Source: Ochrobactrum teleogrylli (GTDB taxonomy: Bacteria > Pseudomonadota > Alphaproteobacteria > Rhizobiales > Rhizobiaceae). From it: a stretch of DNA of 64,000 nt. The notes below the pieces were generated by a model that saw only the letters and a program-made list of their open reading frames with translations, was not told where the DNA came from and searched no databases. Positions 18,529-28,368 of the stretch are shown piece after piece; position 1 is the stretch's first letter, and each line of letters begins with the position of its first letter. The stretch is from contig NZ_VEWL01000006.1 in NCBI RefSeq assembly GCF_006376685.1, positions 179,827-243,826 of the forward strand, in the 5' to 3' direction. The translations under genes and the position numbers were made by a program.

Positions 18529-20886
18529 TTAGAACTTGGTCGAAACACCGAAGTTGAAGTTCTGAACCTTATCAGTATCAGCCTTCGCGACCGGGAATGC
18601 GTAGTCGAAGCGCAACGGACCGAACGGCGAAGCCCACATCAGGCTGAGACCGACCGAAGCGCGAAGCTTCTTGTCGTCGCCGAGAACCGGCTGATTACCC
18701 AACACGTCGTCACCGCCATAGAGCATGGCCGCATCAGCGAAGAATGCCCCACGGATACCGAGGCTTTCTGGTACGACAGGCATCGGGAACTGCACTTCAG
18801 CCGTACCGTTGATGTAGGTCGTGCCGCCCATCCAGTAACGCTGGCCGCTGGCAGAATCCTGGTAACGACCGATGCCGTTGAACTTGAAGCCGCGAATGAT
18901 ATCCGAATTGTTCTTGAACAAGTCGAAGATACGAACGCCGTCGTCGCCGAATTCGTGGATGTAACCACCACCGACACCCAGCATACCGACAATGTCGGCT
19001 TCCTGCGCCAGCGTCTTATAGTAGTTACCCTTGAAGGTCGTCTTCAGGAACTTCGCATCGCCACCGAGACCTGCAAATTCTTGCGTGAACTTGCCAAAGA
19101 GGCCTTCATGCGGATTCTTCATGTCATCGATGGTGTTATACGTCAGCGAATAACTGACCGACGAGCGAAGCCATGGGCTGTTTTCTGCAGCTTCCTGCAG
19201 AGCAGGCGCATAGTAATCAGCAATATTGTCGCGGAACAGGTCATACTTTTCCTGAACCAGGTTGTAAGCGAGACCGACCGAGAAGTTTTCCGTGACCGGA
19301 AGACCGAAGCGAATCGTACCGCCAGTCTGCTCGACGTCGTAGTCATCGTTCACGCGATAGCTGCGACGGAACACGTCGAAGCCAGCCGAAATGCGATAGC
19401 CAAGGAAATACGGTTCCGTGAAGGACAGGCCGTAATTGCGCATATCGTCCTGACCGGCACCGGCGCTGAGACGGATATACTGGCCGCGACCGAGGAAGTT
19501 ACGCTCAGTGATTGCACCTTCGACAGACGCACCCGGCGTTTCGCCGCCGGTGGTGTAACCGCCACCGATGGAGAATTCACCCGTCGACTTTTCGACAACA
19601 TCCACAACAAGAATCACCTGGTCCGGCTCGGAACCTGGAGCGGTCGAGATGTTGACGGTCTGGAAGAAGTCCAGAGCCTCAAGGCGACGCTTGGCGCGCT
19701 GCACCATGACCTGATTGAAGGCATCGCCTTCGTTCATGTCGAACTCACGGCGAATCACGTAATCGCGCGTCTTGTCGTTGCCGCGGATTTCGATGCGCTG
19801 AATGTAAGCGCGTGGACCCTGATCAACGCTATAGACAACCGAGATCGTGCGATTCTCGAAGTTGCGATCACCGCGTGGCTCAACCTTGGCGAAGGCATAA
19901 CCGCTACCGGCAACACTTTCAGTCACAGCCAGAACGGAATCTTCAACTTCCTTGGCGCTATAGGCACGACCCGAACGGGTCTTTACGAGACCGGACAAAG
20001 CCTCGGTATTGACGCCATCAACGGTGCTTTCAACGCTCACATCGCCGAAGGTGTAACGCTGACCTTCATCGACAGTGATTGTGATCGTGTATTCATTGGT
20101 AGCCGGATCGAGAACCGCATTCGACGAAACAACGCGGAAATCGGCATAACCACGATTGTAATAGAAGCGACGCAGCGTTTCTTCATCAGCCTGCAAACGG
20201 CCTTCGTCATAAACGTCATTACGGGTCAACCACGACAGCGGGTTCGAACGCTTGGTGGAGATGACGTCGCGCAGACGGCGACCGCTATAGGCCTGATTGC
20301 CGACAAATTCGATATTTTCGATCTTGGTGCGCGAGCCTTCGTTGACTTCGTAGACAACGTTGACGCGACCCTGGCCGAGATCGACAGTGCGTGCATTCAC
20401 GGTCGCATCGCTGCGCCCGATATGTGCATAGGCAGCCTTGATCGCCTCCTTGTCCGATTCCATCGTCGCCGCATCGTAAGGCGAACGCGGCTTCAGCTGC
20501 ACGGCGCGCGTCAGGTCAGGATCCTTGATCTTCTTATTGCCCTGGAACAGGACGTTGTTGACCACGGAACGCTCACTGACGGTCACGACAAGCGTGCTGC
20601 CAGACTGGTTGATGCGAACATCGGAAAACAGGCCCATGCCGAAAAGACGCTTCACAGCGGCATCGATATCGGCGCTGGTGAAGGCTTTACCCGGACGAAT
20701 ATCGATGTTGTCGCGAATGGTCTGAGCATCAACGCGCGTATTACCGCGAACATCGATACGGCTCACAACGGCAGCTTCCGCGACATTCACGGATGCGAGC
20801 GAGAGCGCAGCAGTACCCGAAGCCACTAGAGCCACCGACATGGCGAGCGCGGACGCGGCGCCAAAGAATTTAGAACTTGCCGTCAT
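18529..20886 (-). CDS. bamA: Outer-membrane protein assembly factor BamA
   Basis: Central beta-barrel of the BAM complex, inserting outer-membrane proteins. 785 residues. A signal peptide covers about residues 1-38, then five POTRA repeats (the first begins VSRIDVRGNTRVDAQTIRDN) and a C-terminal 16-strand Bac_surface_Ag barrel ending in the classic aromatic residue (FGVSTKF). Lies between rseP and lpxD, the standard order. The 367-base upstream gap to rseP suggests its own promoter. Confidence 0.97.
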   Translation of the reverse strand: MTASSKFFGAASALAMSVALVASGTAALSLASVNVAEAAVVSRIDVRGNTRVDAQTIRDNIDIRPGKAFTSADIDAAVKRLFGMGLFSDVRINQSGSTLVVTVSERSVVNNVLFQGNKKIKDPDLTRAVQLKPRSPYDAATMESDKEAIKAAYAHIGRSDATVNARTVDLGQGRVNVVYEVNEGSRTKIENIEFVGNQAYSGRRLRDVISTKRSNPLSWLTRNDVYDEGRLQADEETLRRFYYNRGYADFRVVSSNAVLDPATNEYTITITVDEGQRYTFGDVSVESTVDGVNTEALSGLVKTRSGRAYSAKEVEDSVLAVTESVAGSGYAFAKVEPRGDRNFENRTISVVYSVDQGPRAYIQRIEIRGNDKTRDYVIRREFDMNEGDAFNQVMVQRAKRRLEALDFFQTVNISTAPGSEPDQVILVVDVVEKSTGEFSIGGGYTTGGETPGASVEGAITERNFLGRGQYIRLSAGAGQDDMRNYGLSFTEPYFLGYRISAGFDVFRRSYRVNDDYDVEQTGGTIRFGLPVTENFSVGLAYNLVQEKYDLFRDNIADYYAPALQEAAENSPWLRSSVSYSLTYNTIDDMKNPHEGLFGKFTQEFAGLGGDAKFLKTTFKGNYYKTLAQEADIVGMLGVGGGYIHEFGDDGVRIFDLFKNNSDIIRGFKFNGIGRYQDSASGQRYWMGGTTYINGTAEVQFPMPVVPESLGIRGAFFADAAMLYGGDDVLGNQPVLGDDKKLRASVGLSLMWASPFGPLRFDYAFPVAKADTDKVQNFNFGVSTKF

Positions 20887-21253
20887 AGGCTTTCCGAACC
20901 TTCGTTTCTGTCCCCGGGACGATTAACCCAGAAAAATGCGTACAGATACAACCGTATTAGCCGGTTTTTCCATACAAGCAAGCGTTGCGGTTAAATTCTG
21001 TTTACTTAGGCAACAAGCGTGGCATCCATGCCACGCGAATTGTGAGTTATGGTAAACAGATTGCTTAGCTTTTCTGGTCGTCGCTCCCAATGTTCACTTC
21101 TGTTTAACACCTTGCCCGGCCTCCGTCGGTCAAAGCGTCGCCTCACTGCAGTCAGCTTAACCGGACAAGCCGGTCTGGCCAATAATCCCCAAGATCGTCA
21201 TCCCCCAAGATTTCAATTCCTAGGACCGCTGCCTGAGACAGTCGGCATTTGAT
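20887..21253. other. Regulatory region upstream of bamA
   Basis: 367 bases without a gene between rseP (its stop is at the right) and bamA. It holds a nested inverted repeat (20998-21059, see below) and a TTAA-N7-TTAC at 20992 that resembles the CtrA consensus TTAA-N7-TTAA. The rest shows no clear gene. A short plus-strand frame at 21049 has no support. Confidence 0.55.
20998..21059. repeat. Nested inverted repeats upstream of bamA
   Basis: An outer pair CTGTTTAC (20998-21005) / GTAAACAG (21052-21059) encloses a perfect inner pair GCGTGGCAT (21017-21025) / ATGCCACGC (21028-21036) with a 2-base centre. The almost common centre suggests one or two operator sites, not a terminator. Confidence 0.7.
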
Positions 21254-22393
21254 CTAGCAGGCAAAGAGGTCGTTGAAAAGTACGAACCCCATAAATCCCA
21301 TCACAAGAAGGAATCCGATGCGGTAGAAAATTTCCTGCGCCGCCGGTGAAACCGGGCTGCCCTTGACCGCTTCGACCGCGTAGAAAACCAGATGCCCGCC
21401 ATCCAGCGGCGGCAGGGGAAACAGGTTCAAAAGCCCGATCCCGATGGAGAGCATAGCCGTCAATTGTATCAACCAGTCAAAGCCGGCGCTCGCCGCCTTG
21501 CTCGCCATATTGGCGATCTTGACCGGCCCGCCCAGCTGGCACTTGTCCTCACGGCCAAAAGCAAAACGTGTGAAAAACTCACCCGTCCGGCTGATGATGA
21601 AGCCGGTTTCCATCACCGCCTGCCCGACTGATTCGAGCGGACCATATTCAATACGGCGGAAATTGCCGACCGCTTCCGTGGTCTCGACACCGATGGCGCC
21701 AAGCTTCACCTTGTTGCCGAGCGGATCGGTTCTCTCGACGGTCGCGGGCGTCGCCTTGAGATCAACCATCTTGCCGCCGCGATCCACCGTGAAGTCGAGC
21801 GTATCGCCTGCACGGCCCGAAACGATGCGCTGTACATCGGCAAAAGTGGTGATCTTCTCGCCCTCAACGCTGATAAAGCGATCACCGGGTTCAAAACCGG
21901 CAGCCGCAGCCGGGCTGTTCGGCTGAACGCCCGCAATCAGGGGATCGGCGATCTGCCGCCCATAAAGCGCAAAGAAGACACTGAAAATCGCGATGGTCAG
22001 GATGATATTGAAAGCAGGACCGGCAAAAACCGTTGCCGCACGTTTCCAGACCGGCTGAGTGTGGAACGCGCGCTTGCGATCCTCCTCGCTCAGTGCATTG
22101 TTATCCACACCGACGGGCGAACTGGTTTCGCTTTCATCGCCAATGAACTTCACATAGCCGCCAAGCGGGATTGCAGAGAGCTTCCAGCGGGTTCCACGAC
22201 GGTCGGTGAAGCCGAGAAGTTCGGGGCCGAAGCCAATTGAAAAGGCCTGCGCACCGATGCCGCACCATCGCGCCACCAGATAATGCCCCATCTCATGCAC
22301 GAATACGACGATTGTGAGAACGAAAAGGAACGGTACGATTGTCCCGACAAGCAGGCTTTCACCGCCGAAGAAAAAGGCCAGAGCCTCCTGCAA
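21254..22393 (-). CDS. rseP: RIP metalloprotease RseP (site-2 protease)
   Basis: Intramembrane zinc protease that cuts membrane-bound anti-sigma factors and signal-peptide remnants. 379 residues. The zinc motif HExxH is at His33-Glu34-His37 (FVHEMGHYLV), one PDZ domain covers roughly 130-240, and the third zinc ligand region is NLFPLPPLDGGHL near 325-338. Several membrane helices are evident at both ends. It follows cdsA by about 85 bases on the same strand. The substrate anti-sigma factor is not in the window. Confidence 0.95.
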   Translation of the reverse strand: MQEALAFFFGGESLLVGTIVPFLFVLTIVVFVHEMGHYLVARWCGIGAQAFSIGFGPELLGFTDRRGTRWKLSAIPLGGYVKFIGDESETSSPVGVDNNALSEEDRKRAFHTQPVWKRAATVFAGPAFNIILTIAIFSVFFALYGRQIADPLIAGVQPNSPAAAAGFEPGDRFISVEGEKITTFADVQRIVSGRAGDTLDFTVDRGGKMVDLKATPATVERTDPLGNKVKLGAIGVETTEAVGNFRRIEYGPLESVGQAVMETGFIISRTGEFFTRFAFGREDKCQLGGPVKIANMASKAASAGFDWLIQLTAMLSIGIGLLNLFPLPPLDGGHLVFYAVEAVKGSPVSPAAQEIFYRIGFLLVMGFMGFVLFNDLFAC

Positions 22394-22477
22394 ATGACTA
22401 CTCCTTACAAATCACCCAGTGATCGACAGCGGCCACAGCACGGCATCGACCCTCGTACTCTACGAATCGTCTGCCGC

Positions 22478-23290
22478 TTAGAAACTGAAAAAGATAGCAG
22501 ATGGCACATCCGGCTCCGCAATCACGGCACCAAAGAGGTATAGAAGTGCAGCGGCGGCGACAAGCCCATCCACACGGTCCAGCACGCCACCATGCCCCGG
22601 CAGAAGACGGCCAGAATCCTTGGCGCCGAACTGGCGCTTTACCCAGGATTCCGCCAGATCGCCGATCTGCGAAACGATAGAGAGCAGAAGCGCCAGCAAC
22701 GGCACGATCAGGCTACCCGGTGTCGCCACCAGCGAAGCGACCAGAATGCCGCCAGCGACCGCCGCCGCAGCACCGCCAATAGCGCCAGACCATGTCTTGT
22801 TGGGCGAAAAACGCGGCGCAAGCTTTGGCCCGCCCAAGGCGCGACCATTGAAATAGGCTGCGATGTCAGTGGACCAGACGACGGCGAACAGGAAAACGAT
22901 GGCCGTAAAGCCGAAGGGCTCGTCACCGCGCAGGAGCGAAAGCGATATCGCCGAGAACCCGGCATAGAAAAGTCCGGCGGCAGGCCAGCCACGCCCGGTT
23001 TTCCACTGCGTGGCGAGAAGAATCAGCGTTCCCAGCAAAAGCGTGCCGATGGTCAGCAACGCGCTGCGGTCCAGAATAAGAAGGATGGCTGTCAGGACCA
23101 GCCAGAGCCAGCCGAAAACCCGCGAAAACGATGTTTGACGTGGAGCGCTCAGCGCCGTCCATTCGTAGAACATCGCCAGACCGATAGCGATAGCGAAAAG
23201 CGTGAAACCCAACCCGCCTACCCAGGTCAGCCACAAGGCCAATGCGCCGAGCACGATGGCGGTGAGAATACGGGTTTGCAGATTGGACAT
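22478..23290 (-). CDS. cdsA: Phosphatidate cytidylyltransferase
   Basis: Makes CDP-diacylglycerol from phosphatidic acid and CTP, the branch point of phospholipid synthesis. 270 residues with multiple membrane helices. The family signature S-x-x-K-R-x(4)-K-D-x-G-x-x-L-P-x-H-G-G-x-x-D-R-x-D is fully matched in the C-terminal half. A GTG 6 bases upstream is in frame, but the ATG at 23290 has GAAAGG at good spacing. Lies between uppS and rseP in the standard order. Confidence 0.95.
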   Translation of the reverse strand: MSNLQTRILTAIVLGALALWLTWVGGLGFTLFAIAIGLAMFYEWTALSAPRQTSFSRVFGWLWLVLTAILLILDRSALLTIGTLLLGTLILLATQWKTGRGWPAAGLFYAGFSAISLSLLRGDEPFGFTAIVFLFAVVWSTDIAAYFNGRALGGPKLAPRFSPNKTWSGAIGGAAAAVAGGILVASLVATPGSLIVPLLALLLSIVSQIGDLAESWVKRQFGAKDSGRLLPGHGGVLDRVDGLVAAAALLYLFGAVIAEPDVPSAIFFSF

Positions 23291-23384
23291 TGACACCTTT
23301 CGGCTTGCACTGCGTCAGAGCATGCGATGCGATGGAACAGAGCAATGGCGAGGCACGGCTGTGAAACGATCTGTCATGACGCGC

Positions 23385-24149
23385 CTATTGCCCAATTGCC
23401 CGGCTGCCCTCTTCGCATTCGACGAGACCGTCTTCAAGGCTGCTCCGCGCCTCCACACCACCAAAGCGGCGCTCACGCTGACGGAACACTTCATAGGCAG
23501 CATCGAGATCGGCCGGACGGAAATCAGGCCAGTGACCGGGCAGAAACAGAAATTCCGCATAGGCGGCCTGCCAAAGCAGAAAATTCGACAGACGCATCTC
23601 GCCACTGGTGCGGATGATGAGGTCCGGGTCGGGCATAGAAGCTGTATCGAGATTTGCCGAGAGCAGGTCGGCAGAAATCGACGATGGGTCGAGACGCCCG
23701 GCGGCGACATCGCGCGCCAGGCTCTTGACTGCACGGACGATCTCGTCGCGTGAACCGTAATTGAAGGCAATCACCAGATTGAGGCCGGTATTGCGGCGGG
23801 TCAGCACTTCTGCTTCGGTGAGCAACCCACGAATATCGTCGATCAGCCCTTCCCGCTCGCCGATGATGCTGACTTTCACATTGTTACGATGAAGATCGGC
23901 AAGATCGCGACGGATAAACAGTTTGAGCAGACCGAGCAGGTCATTGACCTCACCGCTCGGTCGCGACCAGTTTTCGGAAGAAAACGCAAAAAGCGTGAGA
24001 AAGCCAAGACCGCGATCACCCGCCGCCCGCACCGTTTCGCGCAGCGCTTCCACGCCAGCACGATGCCCGGCGCTACGCGGCAAGCCGCGCGCCTTCGCCC
24101 AACGGCCATTGCCATCCATAATAATGGCGATGTGGCGCGGATCGGACAT
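23385..24149 (-). CDS. uppS: Isoprenyl transferase (undecaprenyl diphosphate synthase)
   Basis: Cis-prenyltransferase making the C55 lipid carrier for peptidoglycan and O-antigen. 254 residues. Catalytic Asp12 lies in [14 protein letters not shown], followed by [22 protein letters not shown] and, near the end, the [15 protein letters not shown] and [10 protein letters not shown] segments. Longer in-frame starts exist (24176, 24218), but the ATG at 24149 has AAAGGAG upstream and the family N-terminus. About 95 bases before cdsA, same strand. Confidence 0.95.
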   Translation of the reverse strand: MSDPRHIAIIMDGNGRWAKARGLPRSAGHRAGVEALRETVRAAGDRGLGFLTLFAFSSENWSRPSGEVNDLLGLLKLFIRRDLADLHRNNVKVSIIGEREGLIDDIRGLLTEAEVLTRRNTGLNLVIAFNYGSRDEIVRAVKSLARDVAAGRLDPSSISADLLSANLDTASMPDPDLIIRTSGEMRLSNFLLWQAAYAEFLFLPGHWPDFRPADLDAAYEVFRQRERRFGGVEARSSLEDGLVECEEGSRAIGQ

Positions 24150-24183
24150 TCCTGGCTCTCCTTTTACGAACGTCATACAGGTC

Positions 24184-24744
24184 CTAGACCTGCATGATTT
24201 CGCCTTCCTTGACAGCAACGACCTTGTCCATCTCGGCGATGGTGTCGTCGGTCAGCTTCTGCACCTTTTCGGACAGAACGCGACTGTCATCCTGACTGAT
24301 GTCGCCGTCCTTCTCCAGCTTTTTCAGCGTATCCATACCGTCGCGACGCACATGGCGGGCGGCAATACGGCCCTGCTCCGCATATTGATGCGCAATCTTG
24401 ACCAGTTCCTTGCGGCGCTGTTCGTTCAGTTCCGGCAGCGGAATACGCAGTGTCATGCCGTCGGTGATCGGGTTGAGGCCCAGACCGGAATCACGGATAG
24501 CGCGCTCGACGGCGCCAACCATGCTCTTGTCCCAAACGGAAACCGAAAGCATGCGCGATTCCGGAACCGTGATATTGGCGACCTGATTGATCGGCATCGT
24601 CGCGCCATAGGCTTCGATGGTGATCGGCTCAAGCAGGCTGGCGGAAGCGCGACCGGTACGAAGACCGTTCAGATCGTGCTTCAAAGAATTGACTGCGCCT
24701 TCCATGCGGCGTTTCAGGTCGTTGATGTCAAAAGCATCACTCAT
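24184..24744 (-). CDS. frr: Ribosome recycling factor
   Basis: Splits post-termination ribosomes together with EF-G. 186 residues, full length. The family segments [35 protein letters not shown] and the C-terminal [24 protein letters not shown] are clear. ATG at 24744 with GGAGAA upstream. It sits between pyrH and uppS, the usual order, and ends about 35 bases before uppS, so co-transcription is likely. Confidence 0.96.
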   Translation of the reverse strand: MSDAFDINDLKRRMEGAVNSLKHDLNGLRTGRASASLLEPITIEAYGATMPINQVANITVPESRMLSVSVWDKSMVGAVERAIRDSGLGLNPITDGMTLRIPLPELNEQRRKELVKIAHQYAEQGRIAARHVRRDGMDTLKKLEKDGDISQDDSRVLSEKVQKLTDDTIAEMDKVVAVKEGEIMQV

Positions 24745-24793
24745 GCATATTCTCCTTCGATACGCAGCAAGACATGTGAACGATCAGTGTCGA

Positions 24794-25516
24794 TCAATTA
24801 TCGGAAACGATCGTGCAACGTCCCTTGCCTTGCAGAATTTCGGCCAAGCCGCCGTTTTCATGGATGGAATAGACTATTATCGGAATGTTGTTCTCGCGCG
24901 CAAGGGCAACAGCTGCCGTATCCATGACAGCCAGTCCGCGATCGAGAACTTCCTTGTGGGTGAGCGTGTCGAACCGGGTCGCGGTCGGGTCTTTCTTCGG
25001 ATCAGCCGAATAGATGCCGTCCACCTGCGTGCCCTTCAACAGCGCATCCGCGCCGATTTCTGCGGCGCGCAACGCTGCCGCTGAATCGGTCGTGAAGAAC
25101 GGATTGCCCGTACCGCCTGCAAAAATCACCACTTTGCCCTCGTCCATATAGGCCGTCGCCTGACGCTGCGAGAAACTCTCGCAGATTTCCGGCATTGCTA
25201 TGGCGGAGAGAACAACGGCGTCGACGCCGATCTTGTGCAGCGAGGTGCGCAGCGCCAGCGAATTGATCACCGTCGCCAGCATACCCATATGGTCACCGGT
25301 CACGCGGTCGCCGCCCTTGGACGCCACCGCGACACCTCGGAAAATATTGCCGCCGCCGATCACCACGCCGACTTCGACGCCGAGCAGCCGGGCCTGTTTG
25401 ATATCGTTGGCGATACGATCTGCAACGGAGACATCGATGCCGAAACCCTGACTGCCCATCAATGCCTCGCCCGAGGCTTTCAAAAGGACGCGCTTGTAGG
25501 CGGGCTTGCCGGACAT
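24794..25516 (-). CDS. pyrH: UMP kinase
   Basis: Phosphorylates UMP to UDP, a regulated step of pyrimidine nucleotide synthesis. 240 residues, amino-acid-kinase fold. Visible segments: KRVLLKASGEALMG near the N-terminus, VVIGGGNIFRG, the DHMGMLATVINSLAL block and GGTGNPFFTTDSAAALRA. The ATG at 25516 has GGAGAG upstream; a longer reading to 25588 has no family support. About 50 bases upstream of frr, 158 bases after tsf. Confidence 0.96.
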   Translation of the reverse strand: MSGKPAYKRVLLKASGEALMGSQGFGIDVSVADRIANDIKQARLLGVEVGVVIGGGNIFRGVAVASKGGDRVTGDHMGMLATVINSLALRTSLHKIGVDAVVLSAIAMPEICESFSQRQATAYMDEGKVVIFAGGTGNPFFTTDSAAALRAAEIGADALLKGTQVDGIYSADPKKDPTATRFDTLTHKEVLDRGLAVMDTAAVALARENNIPIIVYSIHENGGLAEILQGKGRCTIVSDN

Positions 25517-25568
25517 GGAATGCTCTCCACTGATCGTAATAAAGTGATTGTGTTGCGTTCCGATACAC

Positions 25569-25600
25569 GAAGGGCACCGCGTTGTCACGCGATGCCCTTC
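25569..25600 (-). promoter_or_regulatory. Hairpin in the tsf-pyrH gap
   Basis: GAAGGGCACCGCG (25569-25581) pairs with CGCGATGCCCTTC (25588-25600) with a single mismatch and a 6-base loop. On the transcribed strand no T-run follows, so this is more likely an mRNA-processing or partial-attenuation structure between tsf and pyrH than a full terminator. Confidence 0.55.
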
Positions 25601-25674
25601 ATAATCAAAAGCCTTTTCAGGCTAAAGCATGTTCTGAAAGCGCAAATACGCTGTCAGAGGAAGACCAGAGCCAA

Positions 25675-26592
25675 TTAGCCCTTGGCTGCGGCAGCGACTT
25701 CAGCAGCGAAATCGCTTTCTTCCTTTTCGATGCCTTCACCAAGTGCGATACGGGCAAAGCCGGTGATTTTGGCCGGAGCGCCGATGGCCTTTTCAGCTTC
25801 CTTGAGGGCAGCTGCAACCGTCAGGTCAGGATTGATGACGAAAGCCTGCGAAAGAAGAACAACTTCTTCGTAGAACTTGCGCATACGGCCTTCGATCATC
25901 TTTTCGATGATGTTGTCCGGCTTGCCGGATTCGCGAGCCTGCTCAATGAAGATCGCCTTTTCGCGCTCGGCAGCAGCCGGGTCGAGTTCTTCAGCGGTCA
26001 GAGCGAGCGGGTTGATAGCGGCAACGTGCATGGCGACCTGACGGCCGAATGCGTTTGCAGCTTCTGCGTCACCTGCGGTTTCGATAGCAACCAGAACGCC
26101 GAGCTTGCCGAGACCGTCAGCAACGCCGTTGTGGATGTAGGTTGCAACTGCACCCTGCGGAACGGACAGAGCAGCCGAACGACGGAAACCAATGTTTTCG
26201 CCAATGGTTGCAACTGCGTCCTTCGCAGTTTCGGTAACGGTCTTGCCGTCGATGTTGGCGTTGGCCACAGCTTCAGCCGAACCGTCGGTGGTCAGGGCAG
26301 CCTGAGCGATCTTGCGGACCAGATCCTGGAAAGCGTCGTTGCGGGCAACGAAGTCGGTTTCGGAGTTGACTTCAACGACAACAGCCTTGTTGCCGGAAGA
26401 TGCAACGCCAACCAGACCTTCAGCAGCCGTGCGGCCAGCCTTCTTGTCAGCCTTTGCAATGCCCTTGGCGCGCAGCCAATCGACAGCAGCTTCGATGTCG
26501 CCGTTGGTTTCTGCAAGAGCAGCCTTGCAGTCCATCATGCCAGCGCCGGTCAGTTCGCGGAGTTCTTTAACCTGAGATGCGGAAATGCTCAT
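25675..26592 (-). CDS. tsf: Translation elongation factor Ts
   Basis: Guanine-nucleotide exchange factor of EF-Tu. 305 residues. The N-terminal UBA-like region [23 protein letters not shown] and the core [10 protein letters not shown] exchange motif are present. The ATG at 26592 follows AAAGGCGAC and gives the family N-terminus; a longer in-frame reading to 26691 is not supported. Pairs with rpsB 194 bases upstream, as in nearly all bacteria. Confidence 0.97.
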   Translation of the reverse strand: MSISASQVKELRELTGAGMMDCKAALAETNGDIEAAVDWLRAKGIAKADKKAGRTAAEGLVGVASSGNKAVVVEVNSETDFVARNDAFQDLVRKIAQAALTTDGSAEAVANANIDGKTVTETAKDAVATIGENIGFRRSAALSVPQGAVATYIHNGVADGLGKLGVLVAIETAGDAEAANAFGRQVAMHVAAINPLALTAEELDPAAAEREKAIFIEQARESGKPDNIIEKMIEGRMRKFYEEVVLLSQAFVINPDLTVAAALKEAEKAIGAPAKITGFARIALGEGIEKEESDFAAEVAAAAKG

Positions 26593-26786
26593 TGTGTCGC
26601 CTTTCACGAAAGCGAAGGCACACCGAATGGGTGTGCCAACTTTGAACCGGCGCCATTTTGACGAAGCGTGAATTTGCCCGAAAACCGTCAAACGTGCTTC
26701 GGAATCACGCGTCCGCGCCGGAATGAAACGAGATTATCCATCCGCCTCTATCAGAGATATGACGGATGGATGAAATCAAACGCTGA

Positions 26787-27557
26787 TTAAGCGCCTTCAG
26801 CCGGAGCTTCGAGAGCTGGCTCAACCGGAGCTTCAGCCTGCGCACCGATGTCGATGCCCATTGCGCCCTGCTGGCGAGCAATACCGTCGAGAGCAGCGCG
26901 TGCAACCAGATCGCAATAGAGCGAGATAGCGCGTGCAGCGTCGTCGTTGCCCGGGATCGGGTAGTCGATCTGGTCCGGATCGCAGTTCGAATCGATCACG
27001 GCAACAACCGGAATGCCAAGACGCTTGGCTTCCTGGATAGCAATTGCTTCCTTGTTGGTGTCGATGATGAAGATCAGGTCAGGAACTGAACCCATGTCCT
27101 TGATACCGCCGAGTGCGCGGTCAAGCTTTTCACGCTCACGCTGAAGGTTCAGAAGTTCCTTCTTGGTGAAGCCCTGGCCTTCGCCAGCCAGAAGTTCGTC
27201 GAGCTTGCGCAGACGCTGGATCGAGTTGGAGATCGTCTTCCAGTTGGTCATCATGCCGCCGAGCCAGCGGGCGTTGACGTAGTACTGAGCCGAACGGTTT
27301 GCTGCATCGGCAATGATGTCCGAAGCCTGACGCTTCGTGCCGACGAACAGAACGCGACCGCCGCGAGCAACGGTGTCCGAAACGATCTTCAGCGCGTTGT
27401 GCAGCAGAGGAACGGTCTGAGACAGGTCCATGATGTGGATGTTGTTACGAGCGCCGTAGATGAAAGGCGCCATCTTCGGGTTCCAGCGGTGGGTCTGGTG
27501 GCCGAAGTGAACACCAGCTTCCAGAAGCTGGCGCATGCTGAAATCAGGCAATGCCAT
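26787..27557 (-). CDS. rpsB: 30S ribosomal protein S2
   Basis: Small-subunit protein that docks S1. 256 residues including a C-terminal Ala/Glu/Pro-rich tail of about 25 residues, common in alphaproteobacteria. The start [20 protein letters not shown] and the RWNPKM and [11 protein letters not shown] segments are diagnostic. The ATG at 27557 has AAAAGGAAAA upstream. First gene of the long minus-strand cluster; the 230-base leader upstream contains a TTGCCGG/CCGGCAA hairpin (27621-27641) that could be an S2 autoregulatory element (inference). Confidence 0.97.
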   Translation of the reverse strand: MALPDFSMRQLLEAGVHFGHQTHRWNPKMAPFIYGARNNIHIMDLSQTVPLLHNALKIVSDTVARGGRVLFVGTKRQASDIIADAANRSAQYYVNARWLGGMMTNWKTISNSIQRLRKLDELLAGEGQGFTKKELLNLQREREKLDRALGGIKDMGSVPDLIFIIDTNKEAIAIQEAKRLGIPVVAVIDSNCDPDQIDYPIPGNDDAARAISLYCDLVARAALDGIARQQGAMGIDIGAQAEAPVEPALEAPAEGA

Positions 27558-27734
27558 CTTTATTTTCCTTTTCCGGTTTAACCTCCACGGGCTGAGGCGA
27601 TTGCTCGCCACCGGAGGTTCTTGCCGGATTTCTCCCGGCAAAAGCCCAATCCCGTGTGTGGAATAGGCGCGCTGTTAACCGATCGCACCATGAATTGCAA
27701 GTCTTGTGTTAAAACCATTCGCGTTAGAAATTCG

Positions 27735-27757
27735 CGAGCGCACTGATAGTGCGCTCG
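27735..27757 (-). terminator. Probable terminator of the DUF4440-like gene
   Basis: Perfect 10-bp stem CGAGCGCACT / AGTGCGCTCG with a 3-base loop, 34 bases after the stop of the gene at 27791. The tail on the transcribed strand (CGAATTTCTAA) is only weakly T-rich, so efficiency is uncertain. Confidence 0.6.
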
Positions 27758-27790
27758 TCTAAAAGCTCGGTAAAGGCACTTCCGTGCATT

Positions 27791-28276
27791 CTACATGGTT
27801 TCTGGAAGAGCCGAAGAATGATGGGATGTTATCAGCCATTCCTTGCCGTTCCATGCATAAGTGAACGTATAACGCGCAGCCGTGTGAGTTCCGTCTTTGT
27901 AAGTAAATGTATAGGTGCCTGTATCTATCGCCTTGTTGCATCCGAGACGAATGGTGCGCGTATCGATATGCCCTACCGGCCCCTTCTTCAAGAAGCCTTC
28001 AAAATAATCGATACGCTCCCTATCGGTAAGGCGAGCCTGATTGGAAAGGGTAGGCAACAATACTGCGTCATGTGCATAATTTGCAGCCACCCGCTTGGCA
28101 TCGCCTGTTTTGAGAGTTTCGTTCCAGCGATCGAATAACGCCTCCACTTGCTCTCGATCAATGGCTTCACAAGTTCGCGTTGCGTAACTGATGACGCGCC
28201 CACCCTTCGAAGCAAAAGCAAGCTCGGGAGAAAGGGCGAGCACCAACGACAATAAAACTAATAGTAATTTTTTCAT
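27791..28276 (-). CDS. Secreted SnoaL/DUF4440-like (NTF2-fold) protein
   Basis: 161 residues. A clear signal peptide (MKKLLLVLLSLVLALSPELA, cleavage likely after AFA near residue 22) is followed by a domain resembling the CaMKII-association/SgcJ-EcaC group of the NTF2-like fold, with WNETLKTGDAKRVAANYAHDAVLLPT and a C-terminal YTFTYAWNGKEWLITSHHSS. This fold is often a ligand-binding pocket; no catalytic role can be assigned. The flanking region is AT-rich compared with its neighbours. The ATG at 28276 follows an A/T-rich stretch with no strong Shine-Dalgarno. Not part of an obvious operon. Confidence 0.75.
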   Translation of the reverse strand: MKKLLLVLLSLVLALSPELAFASKGGRVISYATRTCEAIDREQVEALFDRWNETLKTGDAKRVAANYAHDAVLLPTLSNQARLTDRERIDYFEGFLKKGPVGHIDTRTIRLGCNKAIDTGTYTFTYKDGTHTAARYTFTYAWNGKEWLITSHHSSALPETM

Positions 28277-28368
28277 AATAACACCAATATATTTGAATTC
28301 TGAAATGCTAAACAACTACCACAAAGGATATAGCACCCAAAAAACAAATTTGCGTTACCAATAAAATA

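Noticed and set aside
18955..20829. 624-residue plus-strand frame opposite bamA
   Set aside because: Antisense to a clear bamA. Long open frames in this position are a known by-product of its codon bias.
25582..26661. 359-residue plus-strand frame opposite tsf
   Set aside because: Antisense to tsf; sequence is Cys/Ser/Phe-rich without family features.
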